Below are positions 26,201-35,400 of a DNA stretch of 46,895 bases, in pieces. The notes beneath the pieces are model-generated. The model saw only the letters and a program-made list of their open reading frames with translations. It searched no databases and was not told where the DNA came from. This stretch comes from Chitinophaga pinensis. GTDB taxonomy: Bacteria > Bacteroidota > Bacteroidia > Chitinophagales > Chitinophagaceae. Position numbers and translations under genes: made by a program. The DNA lies in the NCBI GenBank assembly GCA_945878115.1, contig CAMDVD010000028.1, positions 1 through 46,895 of the forward strand, given 5' to 3'. Each line of letters opens with the position of its first letter. Positions within the stretch are counted from its first letter, which is position 1.

Positions 26201-29200
26201 GTTTAATACCTGGAACTACCTATTATTTGCAAGTAGATGGTTTTTCTACCACCACCAATGCAGCTTTCGGATTGAATTTGGTGGATGAAGGAAATGCTGC
26301 ACCAACATTTGCAGGATGTCCTTCTAATATTATTTTAAATACTGCTTGCGATGCGTCTACAGCAATAGCTACATGGACTGCTCCAACTGCTTCTGATCCA
26401 GATAATTGCCTTACACCATTAACTACGAGTAGCAATTATAATTCAGGGGATGCATTTCCAATTGGGACCACAACTGTAACTTATTCAGCGAATGATGGAC
26501 CAAACACTGTTACCTGTTCATTTGATGTAACCGTAAATGCATTTACAAGCACAGCACATACAACATCAGAAACAGCTTGTGATACCTATACATGGGCATG
26601 TAATGGAACAACCTATACCACCTCTGGTTCATGGACTTGTACTTCATTAAATGCGTCAGGTTGTTTACATACAGAGACTTTGAGTTTACTAATTAACAGT
26701 AGCTCATCGAATACAACAAATGTAACTTCATGTGATTCTTATACTTGGTTATGTAATGGAACAACCTATACCTCTGCTGGTTCATGGACTTGCACATCAT
26801 TAAATGCTGCAGGCTGTACACATACCGAGACATTGAGTTTAAGTATCAATAGTAGCACAACTTCCCAAGAATCTGCAACAGCTTGTGAATCGTATACTTG
26901 GGCATGTAATGGAATGACCTATACTGCTTCTGGTTCTTATACATGTACCACTTTAAATAGTGCAGGATGTACACATACTACACAACTAGATTTAATAATC
27001 AATTATAATACAACATCTACCTTGAGTGAAACAGCCTGTGGTTCTTATACTTGGGCTTGCAATGGAGTTACCTATACTTCTGGTGGAGTGTATGTATGCA
27101 CATCTATCAATGCTGCAGGTTGTGTAAATACGGAAACCTTAGATGTTGATATCCTATATACTTCTTATGAAACAGAATCTGAAACCGCATGTAATTCTTA
27201 CACATGGTATTATAATAATGTGACTTATACTACATCTGGTTCATATACCGCGTCCGGTACAACTGCAGCAGGTTGTATAGAAGTAGTAACATTAAACTTG
27301 ACTATCAATAATAGTACAACGTCGTCATCTTCTGCAACAGCATGTAACTCGTATACTTGGTCATGTAATGGAAATGTATATACCACATCGGGTACCTATA
27401 TCTGCACTTCAAATAATGCAAGCGGATGTCCAAATATCGCAATTTTAAATTTGGTGATTAATCATAGTACAACTTCTACGGCATCTGCAACTGCTTGCAA
27501 TACCTACCATTGGAATTTTAATAATCAAAATTATACAGCGTCTGGAACATATTCAGCAGTTGGCTTGAATGCCAGTGGTTGTCCAAATACAAGAATATTA
27601 AATTTAGTGATAAACTATACATCCACAACAAGTTTAACAGCAACAGCGTGTGATTCTTATACCTGGTCTTGCAACGGAAATACGTATACTGCTTCTGGTA
27701 CATATACTTGCACCTCTTTAAATTCATCGGGTTGTACGAATACCGCAACTTTGAATTTGACGATTAAACATAGTTCTACTTCAAGTAATACAATTGTTGC
27801 ATGTAATTCTTATACATGGTCATGTAATGGAAATACTTATACCACTTCTGGTACTTATACTTGTACATCTATTAATGTTGCTGGTTGTATAAATACAGCA
27901 ACATTGAACTTGACAATTAATAATAGTTCAACATCAAGCTCATCGGCAACAGCATGTGATACTTATACCTGGTCATGCAATGGAACAGCTTATACAACAT
28001 CTGGTACATATACGTGTACCTCATTGAATGGTGTAGGTTGTGTGAATACTGCTACCTTGAACTTGACAATAAATAATAGTACAACATCTAGCTCATCCGC
28101 AACAGCATGTGATTCTTATACATGGTCTTGTAACGGCACATCTTATACAACATCTGGCACTTATACTTGTACCTCATTAAATGGTGTAGGTTGTGTAAAT
28201 ACAGCTACCCTGAACTTGACAATCAATAATAGTTCAATATCTAGCTCATCAGCAACAGCATGTAATACTTATACATGGTCATGCAACGGAACAGCGTATA
28301 CAACATCAGGTACTTATACTTGTACCTCATTAAATGGTGTAGGTTGTGTAAATACAGCCACCTTGAACTTGACAATAAATAATAGTTCAACATCAAGCTT
28401 ATCTGCCACAGCATGTGATACATATACATGGTCATGTAACGGCACAGCGTATACAACATCTGGTACCTATACATGTACCTCATTGAATGGTGTAGGTTGT
28501 GTAAATACTGCTACCTTGAACTTGACAATAAATAATAGTACAACAACAAGTTCATCTGCAACAGCATGTGATTCTTATACATGGGCTGCTAACGGTCAGA
28601 CTTACACAATGGGTGGATCTTACACGAATATAACATTGAACTCTTCAAATTGTGTAAACACGGAAACGTTGACATTGACAATAAATAGTAGTACAACAAC
28701 AAGTTCATCTGCAACAGCATGTGATTCTTATACATGGGCTGCTAACGGTCAGACTTACACAATGGGTGGGTCTTACACGAATACAACATTGAACTCTTCA
28801 AATTGTGTAAATACGGAAACGTTGACATTGACTGTAAACTACAGTACAACAACAAGTTCATCTGCAACAGCATGTGATACTTATACATGGTCATGTAACG
28901 GAACAGCTTATACAACATCTGGAACATATACATGTACCTCATTAAATGGCGTAGGTTGTGTAAATACAGCTACCTTGAACTTGACAATTAATAATAGTTC
29001 AACATCAAGCTCATCAGCAACAGCATGTGATTCTTATACGTGGGCTGCCAACGGTCAGACTTACACAACAGGTGGATCTTACACGAATACAACATTGAAC
29101 TCTTCAAATTGTGTAAATACGGAAACGTTGACATTGACTGTAAACTACAGTTCAACAACAAGTTCATCCGCAACAGCATGTGATTCTTATACTTGGTCAT

Positions 29201-31830
29201 GCAATGGCACCACTTACACAGCAGGTGGTAATTACACTTGTACGTCAATGAATGGTGTAGGTTGTGTAAATACCGCAACCTTGAACTTGACAATTAATAA
29301 TAGTTCAACCTCTAGTTCATCCGCAACATCATGTGATTCTTATACATGGTCATGCAATGGCACCACTTACACAGTAGGTGGTACTTATACTTGTACGTCA
29401 ATGAATGGCGTAGGTTGTGTAAATACAGCAACCTTGAACTTGACAATAAATAGTAGTTCAACCTCTAGTTCATCCGCAACAGCATGTAACACTTATACAT
29501 GGTCATGCAATGGCACCACTTACACATCAGGTGGTACTTACACTTGTACCTCATTAAATGCATCAGGTTGTATAAATACAGCTACATTGAACTTGACAAT
29601 AAATAATAGCTCAACATCAAGTTCATCTGCAACAGCATGTAATACGTATACATGGTCATGTAACGGAACAGCTTATACAACATCTGGAACATATACATGT
29701 ACCTCATTAAATGGTGTAGGTTGTGTAAATACAGCTACCTTGAACTTGACAATTAATAATAGTTCAACCTCTAGTTCATCTGCAACAGCATGTAATACGT
29801 ATACATGGTCTTGTAATGGAACATCTTATACAACATCTGGAACTTATACATGCACCTCATTAAATGGTGTAGGTTGTGTAAATACAGCTACCTTGAACTT
29901 GACAATTAATAATAGTTCAACATCTAATTTATCTGCAACAGCATGTAATACGTATACATGGTCATGTAACGGAACAGCGTATACAACATCTGGAACATAT
30001 ACATGTACGTCATTAAATGGTGTAGGTTGTGTAAATACAGCTACCTTGAACTTGACAATAAATAATAGTACATCATCAAGTTCATCTGCAACAGCATGTA
30101 ATACGTATACATGGTCATGTAATGGGAATACTTACACGAGCTCAGGAACTTATACATGTACGTCTATCAACGCTGTGGGTTGTACGCATACATTGACTTT
30201 GAATTTAATTATTAATAATACTTCATCTAGTACTACAACAGTAACAGCATGTAATAGTTATACATGGTCATGCAATAACTCGACTTATACAGCAAGTGGT
30301 TCTTACATTTGTTTATCCATTAATGCTGCTGGTTGTGTTCATACCGAAACGCTGAATTTGACAATCAATAATAGCACATCGCAAACCACCTCAGCTACTG
30401 TTTGTGCTACTTATACATGGTCTTGCAATAATGTAACTTATACTAGTAGTGGAAATTATACATGTACATCAATAAATGCCGCAGGTTGTGTTCATACATC
30501 GACTTTGAATTTGACAGTTAGTAATCCAGGAACAACTATCAATGTATCCGCAACCGCATGCAATACCTATACATGGTCTTGTAATGGAAACTCCTATACA
30601 GCCTCTGGTACTTATGTTTGTACTTCTGCCAATACATCAGGTTGTACGATTTCAACTGTGTTAAATTTAACTATTAATAACAGTACCTCGAACAGTACCC
30701 CAGTAACTTCTTGTGGTTCGTATACTTGGTCTGTGACAGGCTTGACCTATACGGCTTCTGGTACATATACAAAAACATCCACAAATGCATCAGGGTGTGT
30801 GCATACTGAAATATTAAATCTGACGATTGTAAGTAGTACAACAAGCTCTGTAACTATTGCTAGCTGTGGTTCTTATACTTGGTCATGTAATGGACAAACA
30901 TATACTGTTTCAGGTACTTATACTTGTTCAACTACAGCTACATCAGGCTGTATCAATATTTCAATTTTGAATTTGACGGTATCGAATGCGCCTGTTGTAA
31001 CTGGATTAAATGTTACCGCCATTGCTGCTGTTTCCGCAACAGTGAATTGGACTCCAGTTGCAGGAGTTGGTTGGTATGAAATACAATATATGGCTTCTAA
31101 TTCTTCGACATGGAGTTCCGTAACTGCTGTTGCAACTTTGTCATCGAAAGTGATCACAGGATTAACACCTGGTACATCTTATCAAGTTCGTATCCGATCT
31201 TTCTGTAATTCAGCGCCTGGGGCATGGAGTACTATAGTTATTTTCGCAACCACTTCATGCGCAATACCATCAGGTTTAGTAGTTACAAATATCACCAATA
31301 CAACTTCTAAATTAAATTGGAATACTGCAAATGGTGCTACATATTATACTGTAAGATATAAGAAAACCTCTACTTCTACATGGATTTTTGGTACTTCAAC
31401 ACTTACAAATAAAGCCATTAGTGGTTTAACTGCTGGTACACAATATGAATTTCAAGTTTCTAGTAATTGTGGTTCAAGTTTGACAAGTGCATTTAGTGCA
31501 TCTACAATTTGGACGACTCCGACTACATTGCCTCCAACTGTTGGTAGAAAAGAAATATCTACAGAAGAAGAAATAAATAGCGATGTCAACATTTATCCAA
31601 ATCCTACTTCTAATGTGCTTAATATAGATTTAACGGTAGAGGAAGCGCAAATAACTACCATTAAAGTACTAGATATGAGTGGTCGTTTAATTAAACAAGT
31701 TCAAACGAAAACAGAAAAAGGAATGAATCCAATGACGATAAGCTTAGGCGAATTATCAAGCGGTATTTATGCTTTGCAAATTTTCGAAGATGCTAAATTG
31801 ACGCATGTTAGCAAAATTGAAAAGAAGTAA
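23233..31830 (+). CDS. Giant T9SS-sorted repeat surface protein, 2865 residues
   Basis: Probable surface adhesin of unknown ligand. The ATG at 23233 starts a signal peptide (MITKPTKNFPTLYRWMICFL... to NVQA before Q). N-terminal region: a beta-sandwich stretch (VNINTNGYITFG), Ig-like modules, a GEVED-like domain (AAYLDYNNNG...GETEDYLVSI, about nt 24870-25145), a PPC-like module (SVWFSFVAP) and an HYR-like module (about nt 26299-26544). Then 29 tandem 51-residue repeats (nt 26569-30992), two fibronectin III domains and a type A T9SS tail (NIYPNPTSNVLNIDL...GIYALQIFEDA...EKK). Repeats have Cys at positions 4 and 32 always, and at 11 and 24 in most. High Ser/Thr/Asn content and no charged patches suit an extended stalk. 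It ends in a good terminator. Confidence 0.93.
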   Translation: MITKPTKNFPTLYRWMICFLLFLGIGITNVQAQVSTYTFAQGGTGTYVPLSASRTIVFTATALATADPGLGDDQNYTLASGTIPFSFTFSGTAYTGVNINTNGYITFGATLPTSTDRNGLTNTTAWNASIVAVGRDLSANTATGNLGEVSYEVLGTAPNRIFAIQYSKFRRFSSSSTFTENFTFQIRLNEGGGVASGQTVDIVYGACTSTSTSTTASSQTLVGLRGTTTADFKNRTQTSNWLLSTAGATNTTSISMRHSTTVSPPTGGGLTFTWSPPSGCTGTPAAGAITTSPVSKCAGSTQTIAVTGATTGTGITYQWEVSAISGSGFANVSGGTGATTTSYTTAALVSGTWFYRMKTTCSNGGGINYSPEFVLNVNALPNVTLTPSSGSICIPGGSPISLTATGASTYGWTPITGLTPSAGSPVVAIPSSTTTYTVTGTDANGCINTATATINIGSAPVISGVTATPPNVCNGGSSILQANAYSPNNSYCIPVYTSFDGTDGISKVELFDATGTISLFSRTSGLVALPGYDNQTSLTTTTLTAGTGYKVAMTITASADNVAAYLDYNNNGLFTDANENIMPVTALAGLGTNTVSFTVPAGAYNGKARLRFVELFGSGTSSCNTAGFGETEDYLVSITGGVNDPSLNASWSQLPVSSILSSTTTNPMTASNITVNETYNITVTSAAGCSASGSVNVSTGAALACTNITTSAACDGQNFTLTMNTTGGGGAFNYTWSDGVGGVYANAATITANLVGGTYNFSCNVTDACGGNCTSNLSVLVGTAPGGVASGAATGVTGTPNAYSVTGEAAGSSYQWQTATVSGGPYTNVGTNSATENITFSSVGTKFIRCVITGLNGCTTNTNEVTTIISLAGDDVCNAIPLVLGLNSPYSNVGATVQTGEPAPPATSCTGQLSWCSGQVPSNSVWFSFVAPTSGRVSIAVDPGNWDSQLALYSAENCASLLTTGGATLLAANDDITGSSPFHSKITAICLIPGTTYYLQVDGFSTTTNAAFGLNLVDEGNAAPTFAGCPSNIILNTACDASTAIATWTAPTASDPDNCLTPLTTSSNYNSGDAFPIGTTTVTYSANDGPNTVTCSFDVTVNAFTSTAHTTSETACDTYTWACNGTTYTTSGSWTCTSLNASGCLHTETLSLLINSSSSNTTNVTSCDSYTWLCNGTTYTSAGSWTCTSLNAAGCTHTETLSLSINSSTTSQESATACESYTWACNGMTYTASGSYTCTTLNSAGCTHTTQLDLIINYNTTSTLSETACGSYTWACNGVTYTSGGVYVCTSINAAGCVNTETLDVDILYTSYETESETACNSYTWYYNNVTYTTSGSYTASGTTAAGCIEVVTLNLTINNSTTSSSSATACNSYTWSCNGNVYTTSGTYICTSNNASGCPNIAILNLVINHSTTSTASATACNTYHWNFNNQNYTASGTYSAVGLNASGCPNTRILNLVINYTSTTSLTATACDSYTWSCNGNTYTASGTYTCTSLNSSGCTNTATLNLTIKHSSTSSNTIVACNSYTWSCNGNTYTTSGTYTCTSINVAGCINTATLNLTINNSSTSSSSATACDTYTWSCNGTAYTTSGTYTCTSLNGVGCVNTATLNLTINNSTTSSSSATACDSYTWSCNGTSYTTSGTYTCTSLNGVGCVNTATLNLTINNSSISSSSATACNTYTWSCNGTAYTTSGTYTCTSLNGVGCVNTATLNLTINNSSTSSLSATACDTYTWSCNGTAYTTSGTYTCTSLNGVGCVNTATLNLTINNSTTTSSSATACDSYTWAANGQTYTMGGSYTNITLNSSNCVNTETLTLTINSSTTTSSSATACDSYTWAANGQTYTMGGSYTNTTLNSSNCVNTETLTLTVNYSTTTSSSATACDTYTWSCNGTAYTTSGTYTCTSLNGVGCVNTATLNLTINNSSTSSSSATACDSYTWAANGQTYTTGGSYTNTTLNSSNCVNTETLTLTVNYSSTTSSSATACDSYTWSCNGTTYTAGGNYTCTSMNGVGCVNTATLNLTINNSSTSSSSATSCDSYTWSCNGTTYTVGGTYTCTSMNGVGCVNTATLNLTINSSSTSSSSATACNTYTWSCNGTTYTSGGTYTCTSLNASGCINTATLNLTINNSSTSSSSATACNTYTWSCNGTAYTTSGTYTCTSLNGVGCVNTATLNLTINNSSTSSSSATACNTYTWSCNGTSYTTSGTYTCTSLNGVGCVNTATLNLTINNSSTSNLSATACNTYTWSCNGTAYTTSGTYTCTSLNGVGCVNTATLNLTINNSTSSSSSATACNTYTWSCNGNTYTSSGTYTCTSINAVGCTHTLTLNLIINNTSSSTTTVTACNSYTWSCNNSTYTASGSYICLSINAAGCVHTETLNLTINNSTSQTTSATVCATYTWSCNNVTYTSSGNYTCTSINAAGCVHTSTLNLTVSNPGTTINVSATACNTYTWSCNGNSYTASGTYVCTSANTSGCTISTVLNLTINNSTSNSTPVTSCGSYTWSVTGLTYTASGTYTKTSTNASGCVHTEILNLTIVSSTTSSVTIASCGSYTWSCNGQTYTVSGTYTCSTTATSGCINISILNLTVSNAPVVTGLNVTAIAAVSATVNWTPVAGVGWYEIQYMASNSSTWSSVTAVATLSSKVITGLTPGTSYQVRIRSFCNSAPGAWSTIVIFATTSCAIPSGLVVTNITNTTSKLNWNTANGATYYTVRYKKTSTSTWIFGTSTLTNKAISGLTAGTQYEFQVSSNCGSSLTSAFSASTIWTTPTTLPPTVGRKEISTEEEINSDVNIYPNPTSNVLNIDLTVEEAQITTIKVLDMSGRLIKQVQTKTEKGMNPMTISLGELSSGIYALQIFEDAKLTHVSKIEKK
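26569..30992 (+). repeat. 29 tandem 153-bp repeats in giant protein 1
   Basis: Period is exactly 153 bp where measured (27951 to 28104). Units 10-13, 16 and 21-23 are nearly identical (…TSLNGVGCVNTATLNLTINN…), while the edge units are divergent. Three units (14, 15 and 17) carry a distinct WAANGQTYT variant. Confidence 0.95.
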
Positions 31831-31852
31831 TAGAAATGTTTTTCTCAAAAAT

Positions 31853-31880
31853 AAAAAGCCTCTACATAGGGGCTTTTTAT
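31853..31880 (+). terminator. Terminator of giant gene 1
   Basis: AAAAAGCC at 31853-31860 pairs with GGCTTTTT at 31871-31878, followed by ATTTTTT. Confidence 0.87.
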
Positions 31881-32109
31881 TTTTTAATGACATTAGGGCC
31901 ATGCTCATTTTCGAACAAAATTTGATGGAGCAATTTTTAGGTTTTTTTAAATGAATGCAAAAGCAATTCTATTATTTATGTCCACCTCAAATGAAGAGTC
32001 ACTGCAAATTTTATTCTATTTTGGATTTAAAATATGCTGTTGCCAAGGATTGAAATAATAATTTAATATTGGCTATTCTAAATTTTTTGTGAGGTCTATT
32101 TGGGTGGCA

Positions 32110-32212
32110 GGTCCGTTCTCTTTTCAGGTCCGCCCGCTCCGAAGCGGAGGTGGTGCGGGCTTTCCATGTTCGTTGTCGCAATACACTAATCCTTGTAAAT
32201 GTTCGTTTACAA
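32110..32212. repeat. GC-rich REP-like palindromic element
   Basis: Outer stem GCCCGC (32132-32137) with GCGGGC (32155-32160) encloses an inner stem CTCCG/CGGAG. A second perfect stem TTGTAAA/TTTACAA lies at 32193-32212. A core (ending TCGTTGTCGCAATACA at 32185) recurs in inverted orientation at 37507-37536. GC content is far above the surroundings. Confidence 0.65.
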
Positions 32213-32404
32213 CATTTTTAGTTTTACTTATAATTTTATTATTTTTATTTGAAAAATCAAGTTAAAAATATTAGTTTTACATTCAAATCTAGAAGTATCT
32301 AAGTGAAATAAAAATACCGTTTATTCGTAGGTAATATTTTTTATGTTGACGGGTATTTTTTAGTTTATAATTTGATTTATTTCTTAACCACTAATATAGT
32401 AAAC

Positions 32405-35400
32405 ATGAAACACAAAAATGCTACCAAAACTATGAGATTCCTGCTCGCTTTCTTCATCCTCATTTTTGGAGCAGGGAATGGATTTTCTCAATCTGTTATT
32501 AATGTCATTATGAAGAATGTGACAAGCCCAAACCCCAATAAAGTGACTTTTGAAATTTGGCTTGAGAATGCCTCATCGGGTGCAAATGCATCAAATGTAT
32601 TGTCCTTACAAAGTCTCCAGTTTAGCTTTGGTTTCAATGCTGCGGTTGCTGGAACAGGAACTATCACTCCTGCTTTGGAAGCAGGTAATCCTGCATGGTC
32701 AGTAGTTGGTCAACAAACACCTGCAATAACTTCTACCAATGTTTTTAATGTTGCTAGTTTAGGTACAGGATTGAATTTCTTTAGATTGGCAGCTGCAACT
32801 GCATCTGCTCCTGCTACAGTTATTCCAACCACAGCTAATGGTGGTATTCGTTATGCAACTTTTTCCTTTACCAATTCAGTTCCTTTTGTGACAGGAGTTC
32901 CATTTAACTTTTTGTTTAATACAACACTTGCTACAAATGGCAGAGTGAAGACGCAAGTTAATGCTTACCTAGGTGCATTAACCTTAGGTGCTGCTTGGAA
33001 TGATCCTGCTCAAACAGCAGTTGCAACTGGTTATCCTGCTTCAAGATTATTAGTCGTGACTGCACCTGTGTTCCAAATTGGAAGTAGCAATGTTTGTGCT
33101 ACAACTGCAACAGAAAGTAATATTGTAAACCCAGTATGTCCAAATGGAACTGGTTCTGCAACAGTTACTTTAACACCAACACCAACTACTACAACAGGTA
33201 CTTATACAATTAACGGTGGAGCTAGCCAAACTTGGTCAGGTAATCCATTTACTGTAACTGGTTTGCCAATTGGATCAAATGCAATTTCAGTAACAAGTTC
33301 AACTTGTACTACACCTGCAACAGGAACAATCACTATAACAGGTTCTACAACGCCATTAACCAATACAACAAATGCTACAGCATGTGATACTTATACTTGG
33401 AGTGTAAATAGTCAAGTGTATACGACAAGTGGAACCTATACAGCAACGTCTACGAATGGTTCGGGTTGTACTGTCACAGAAACATTAAATTTGACAATTA
33501 ATAACAGTAGCACTTCTAATCTATCGGCCACAGCCTGCGATACCTACACTTGGTCATGCAATGGAACTGTTTATACAACAAGTGGTGCGTATACATGTAC
33601 TTCATTAAATGCAGCAGGTTGCACAAATACAGCTACATTGAATTTGACAATCAATAATAGCAGTACTTCAAGTTCATCCGCAACAGCTTGCGATACATAT
33701 ACTTGGTCATGTAATGGAACTGTTTACACAGCAAGTGGTGCTTATACCTGTACCTCATTAAATGCAGCAGGTTGTACAAATACAGCTACATTGAATTTGA
33801 CAATCAATAATAGTACAACTTCAAGTTCATCTGCAACAGCTTGTGACACCTATACTTGGTCATGCAATGGAACTGTGTATACAGCAAGTGGCGCTTATAC
33901 TTGTACCTCATTAAATACAGCAGGTTGCACAAATACAGAGACTTTGAATCTGACAATTAATAATAGCACAACTTCAAGTTCATCAGCAACAGCTTGTGAT
34001 ACCTATACATGGTCATGTAATGGAACAACTTATACAGCAAGTGGTGCCTATACATGTACATCATTAAATGCAGCAGGTTGCACGAATACAGCTACATTAA
34101 ATTTGACAATTAATAATAGCACAACTTCGAGTTCATCTGCAACATCTTGTGATACCTATACTTGGTCATGTAATGGAACAACTTATACAGCAAGTGGTGC
34201 CTATACATGTACATCATTAAATACAGCAGGTTGTACAAATACAGAGACTTTGAATCTGACAATTAATAATAGCACAACTTCTAGCTCATCAGCAACAGCT
34301 TGTGATACTTATACATGGTCATGTAATGGAACAACTTATACAACAAGTGGTACCTATACATGTACATCATTAAATGCAGGAGGTTGTACGAATACAGAGA
34401 CTTTAAATTTAACAATCAATACTAGCTCAAGCTCAAGTTCATCTGCAACAGCATGTGATACTTATACTTGGTCATGTAATGGAACAACTTATACCGCAAG
34501 TGGTGCCTATACATGTACATCATTAAATGCAGCAGGTTGTACGAATACAGAGACTTTAAACTTAACAATCAATGCTGGCACAACTTCAAGTTCATCTGCA
34601 ACAGCTTGTGATACATATACATGGTCATGTAATGGAACAACTTATACAGCAAGTGGTGCTTATACATGTACATCATTAAATACAGCAGGTTGTACAAATA
34701 CAGAGACTTTAAATTTGACAATTAATGCTAGCACAACTTCAAGTTCATCAGTTACAGCTTGTAATTCTTATACTTGGTCTTGTAATGGAACAACTTATAC
34801 TGTAAGTGGTGCATATACATGTACTTCATTAAATGCATCAGGTTGTACGAATACAGAAACTTTGAATTTAGCAATAAATACTACCACAACGTCAAGTTCT
34901 TCACTAACAGCTTGTGATACTTATACATGGTCTTGTAATGGAAATACTTATACTGCAAGTGGTTCGTACACTTGTACATCTTCTAATGCATCAGGTTGCA
35001 TTAATATTGAAACATTAAATTTAACGATTACTACGCCAACTACATCAAGCATTTCAATCACAGCTTGTGATACATATACTTGGTCTTGTAATGGAACAGC
35101 TTACACAACAGGTGGCACCTATACTTGTACATCATTAAATGCAGGAGGTTGCACTAATACGGCTACCTTGAATTTGACAATTAACAATAATACTTCTACA
35201 AGTTCTACAGCAACAGCATGTGATACCTATACATGGACTTGTAATGGAGCAACTTATACAGCAAGTGGTGCATATACATGTACATCATTAAATACATCAG
35301 GTTGTACAAATACAGAAACATTAAATTTGACAATCAATAACAGTTCAACAAATACATCTAATGTAACTGCTTGTGATTCATATACTTGGTCATGCAATGG

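Larger units (their letters stand above)
31831..32404. other. Intergenic with GC-rich palindrome element
   Basis: Holds the terminator of the first giant gene, then AT-rich sequence without a plausible gene, then a GC-rich palindromic element at 32110-32212 (listed separately), then the leader of the second giant gene. No firm -7 box was seen for that gene. Confidence 0.6.

Noticed and set aside
27518-29293. Minus-strand open frames within the giant repeat array
   Set aside because: They are antisense shadows of the repeats, rich in Met/Tyr/Leu, recurring at the repeat period.
26569-30992. CRISPR array or satellite DNA
   Set aside because: The 153-bp period is fully in frame, codes for a conserved domain and lacks short identical repeats with unique spacers.
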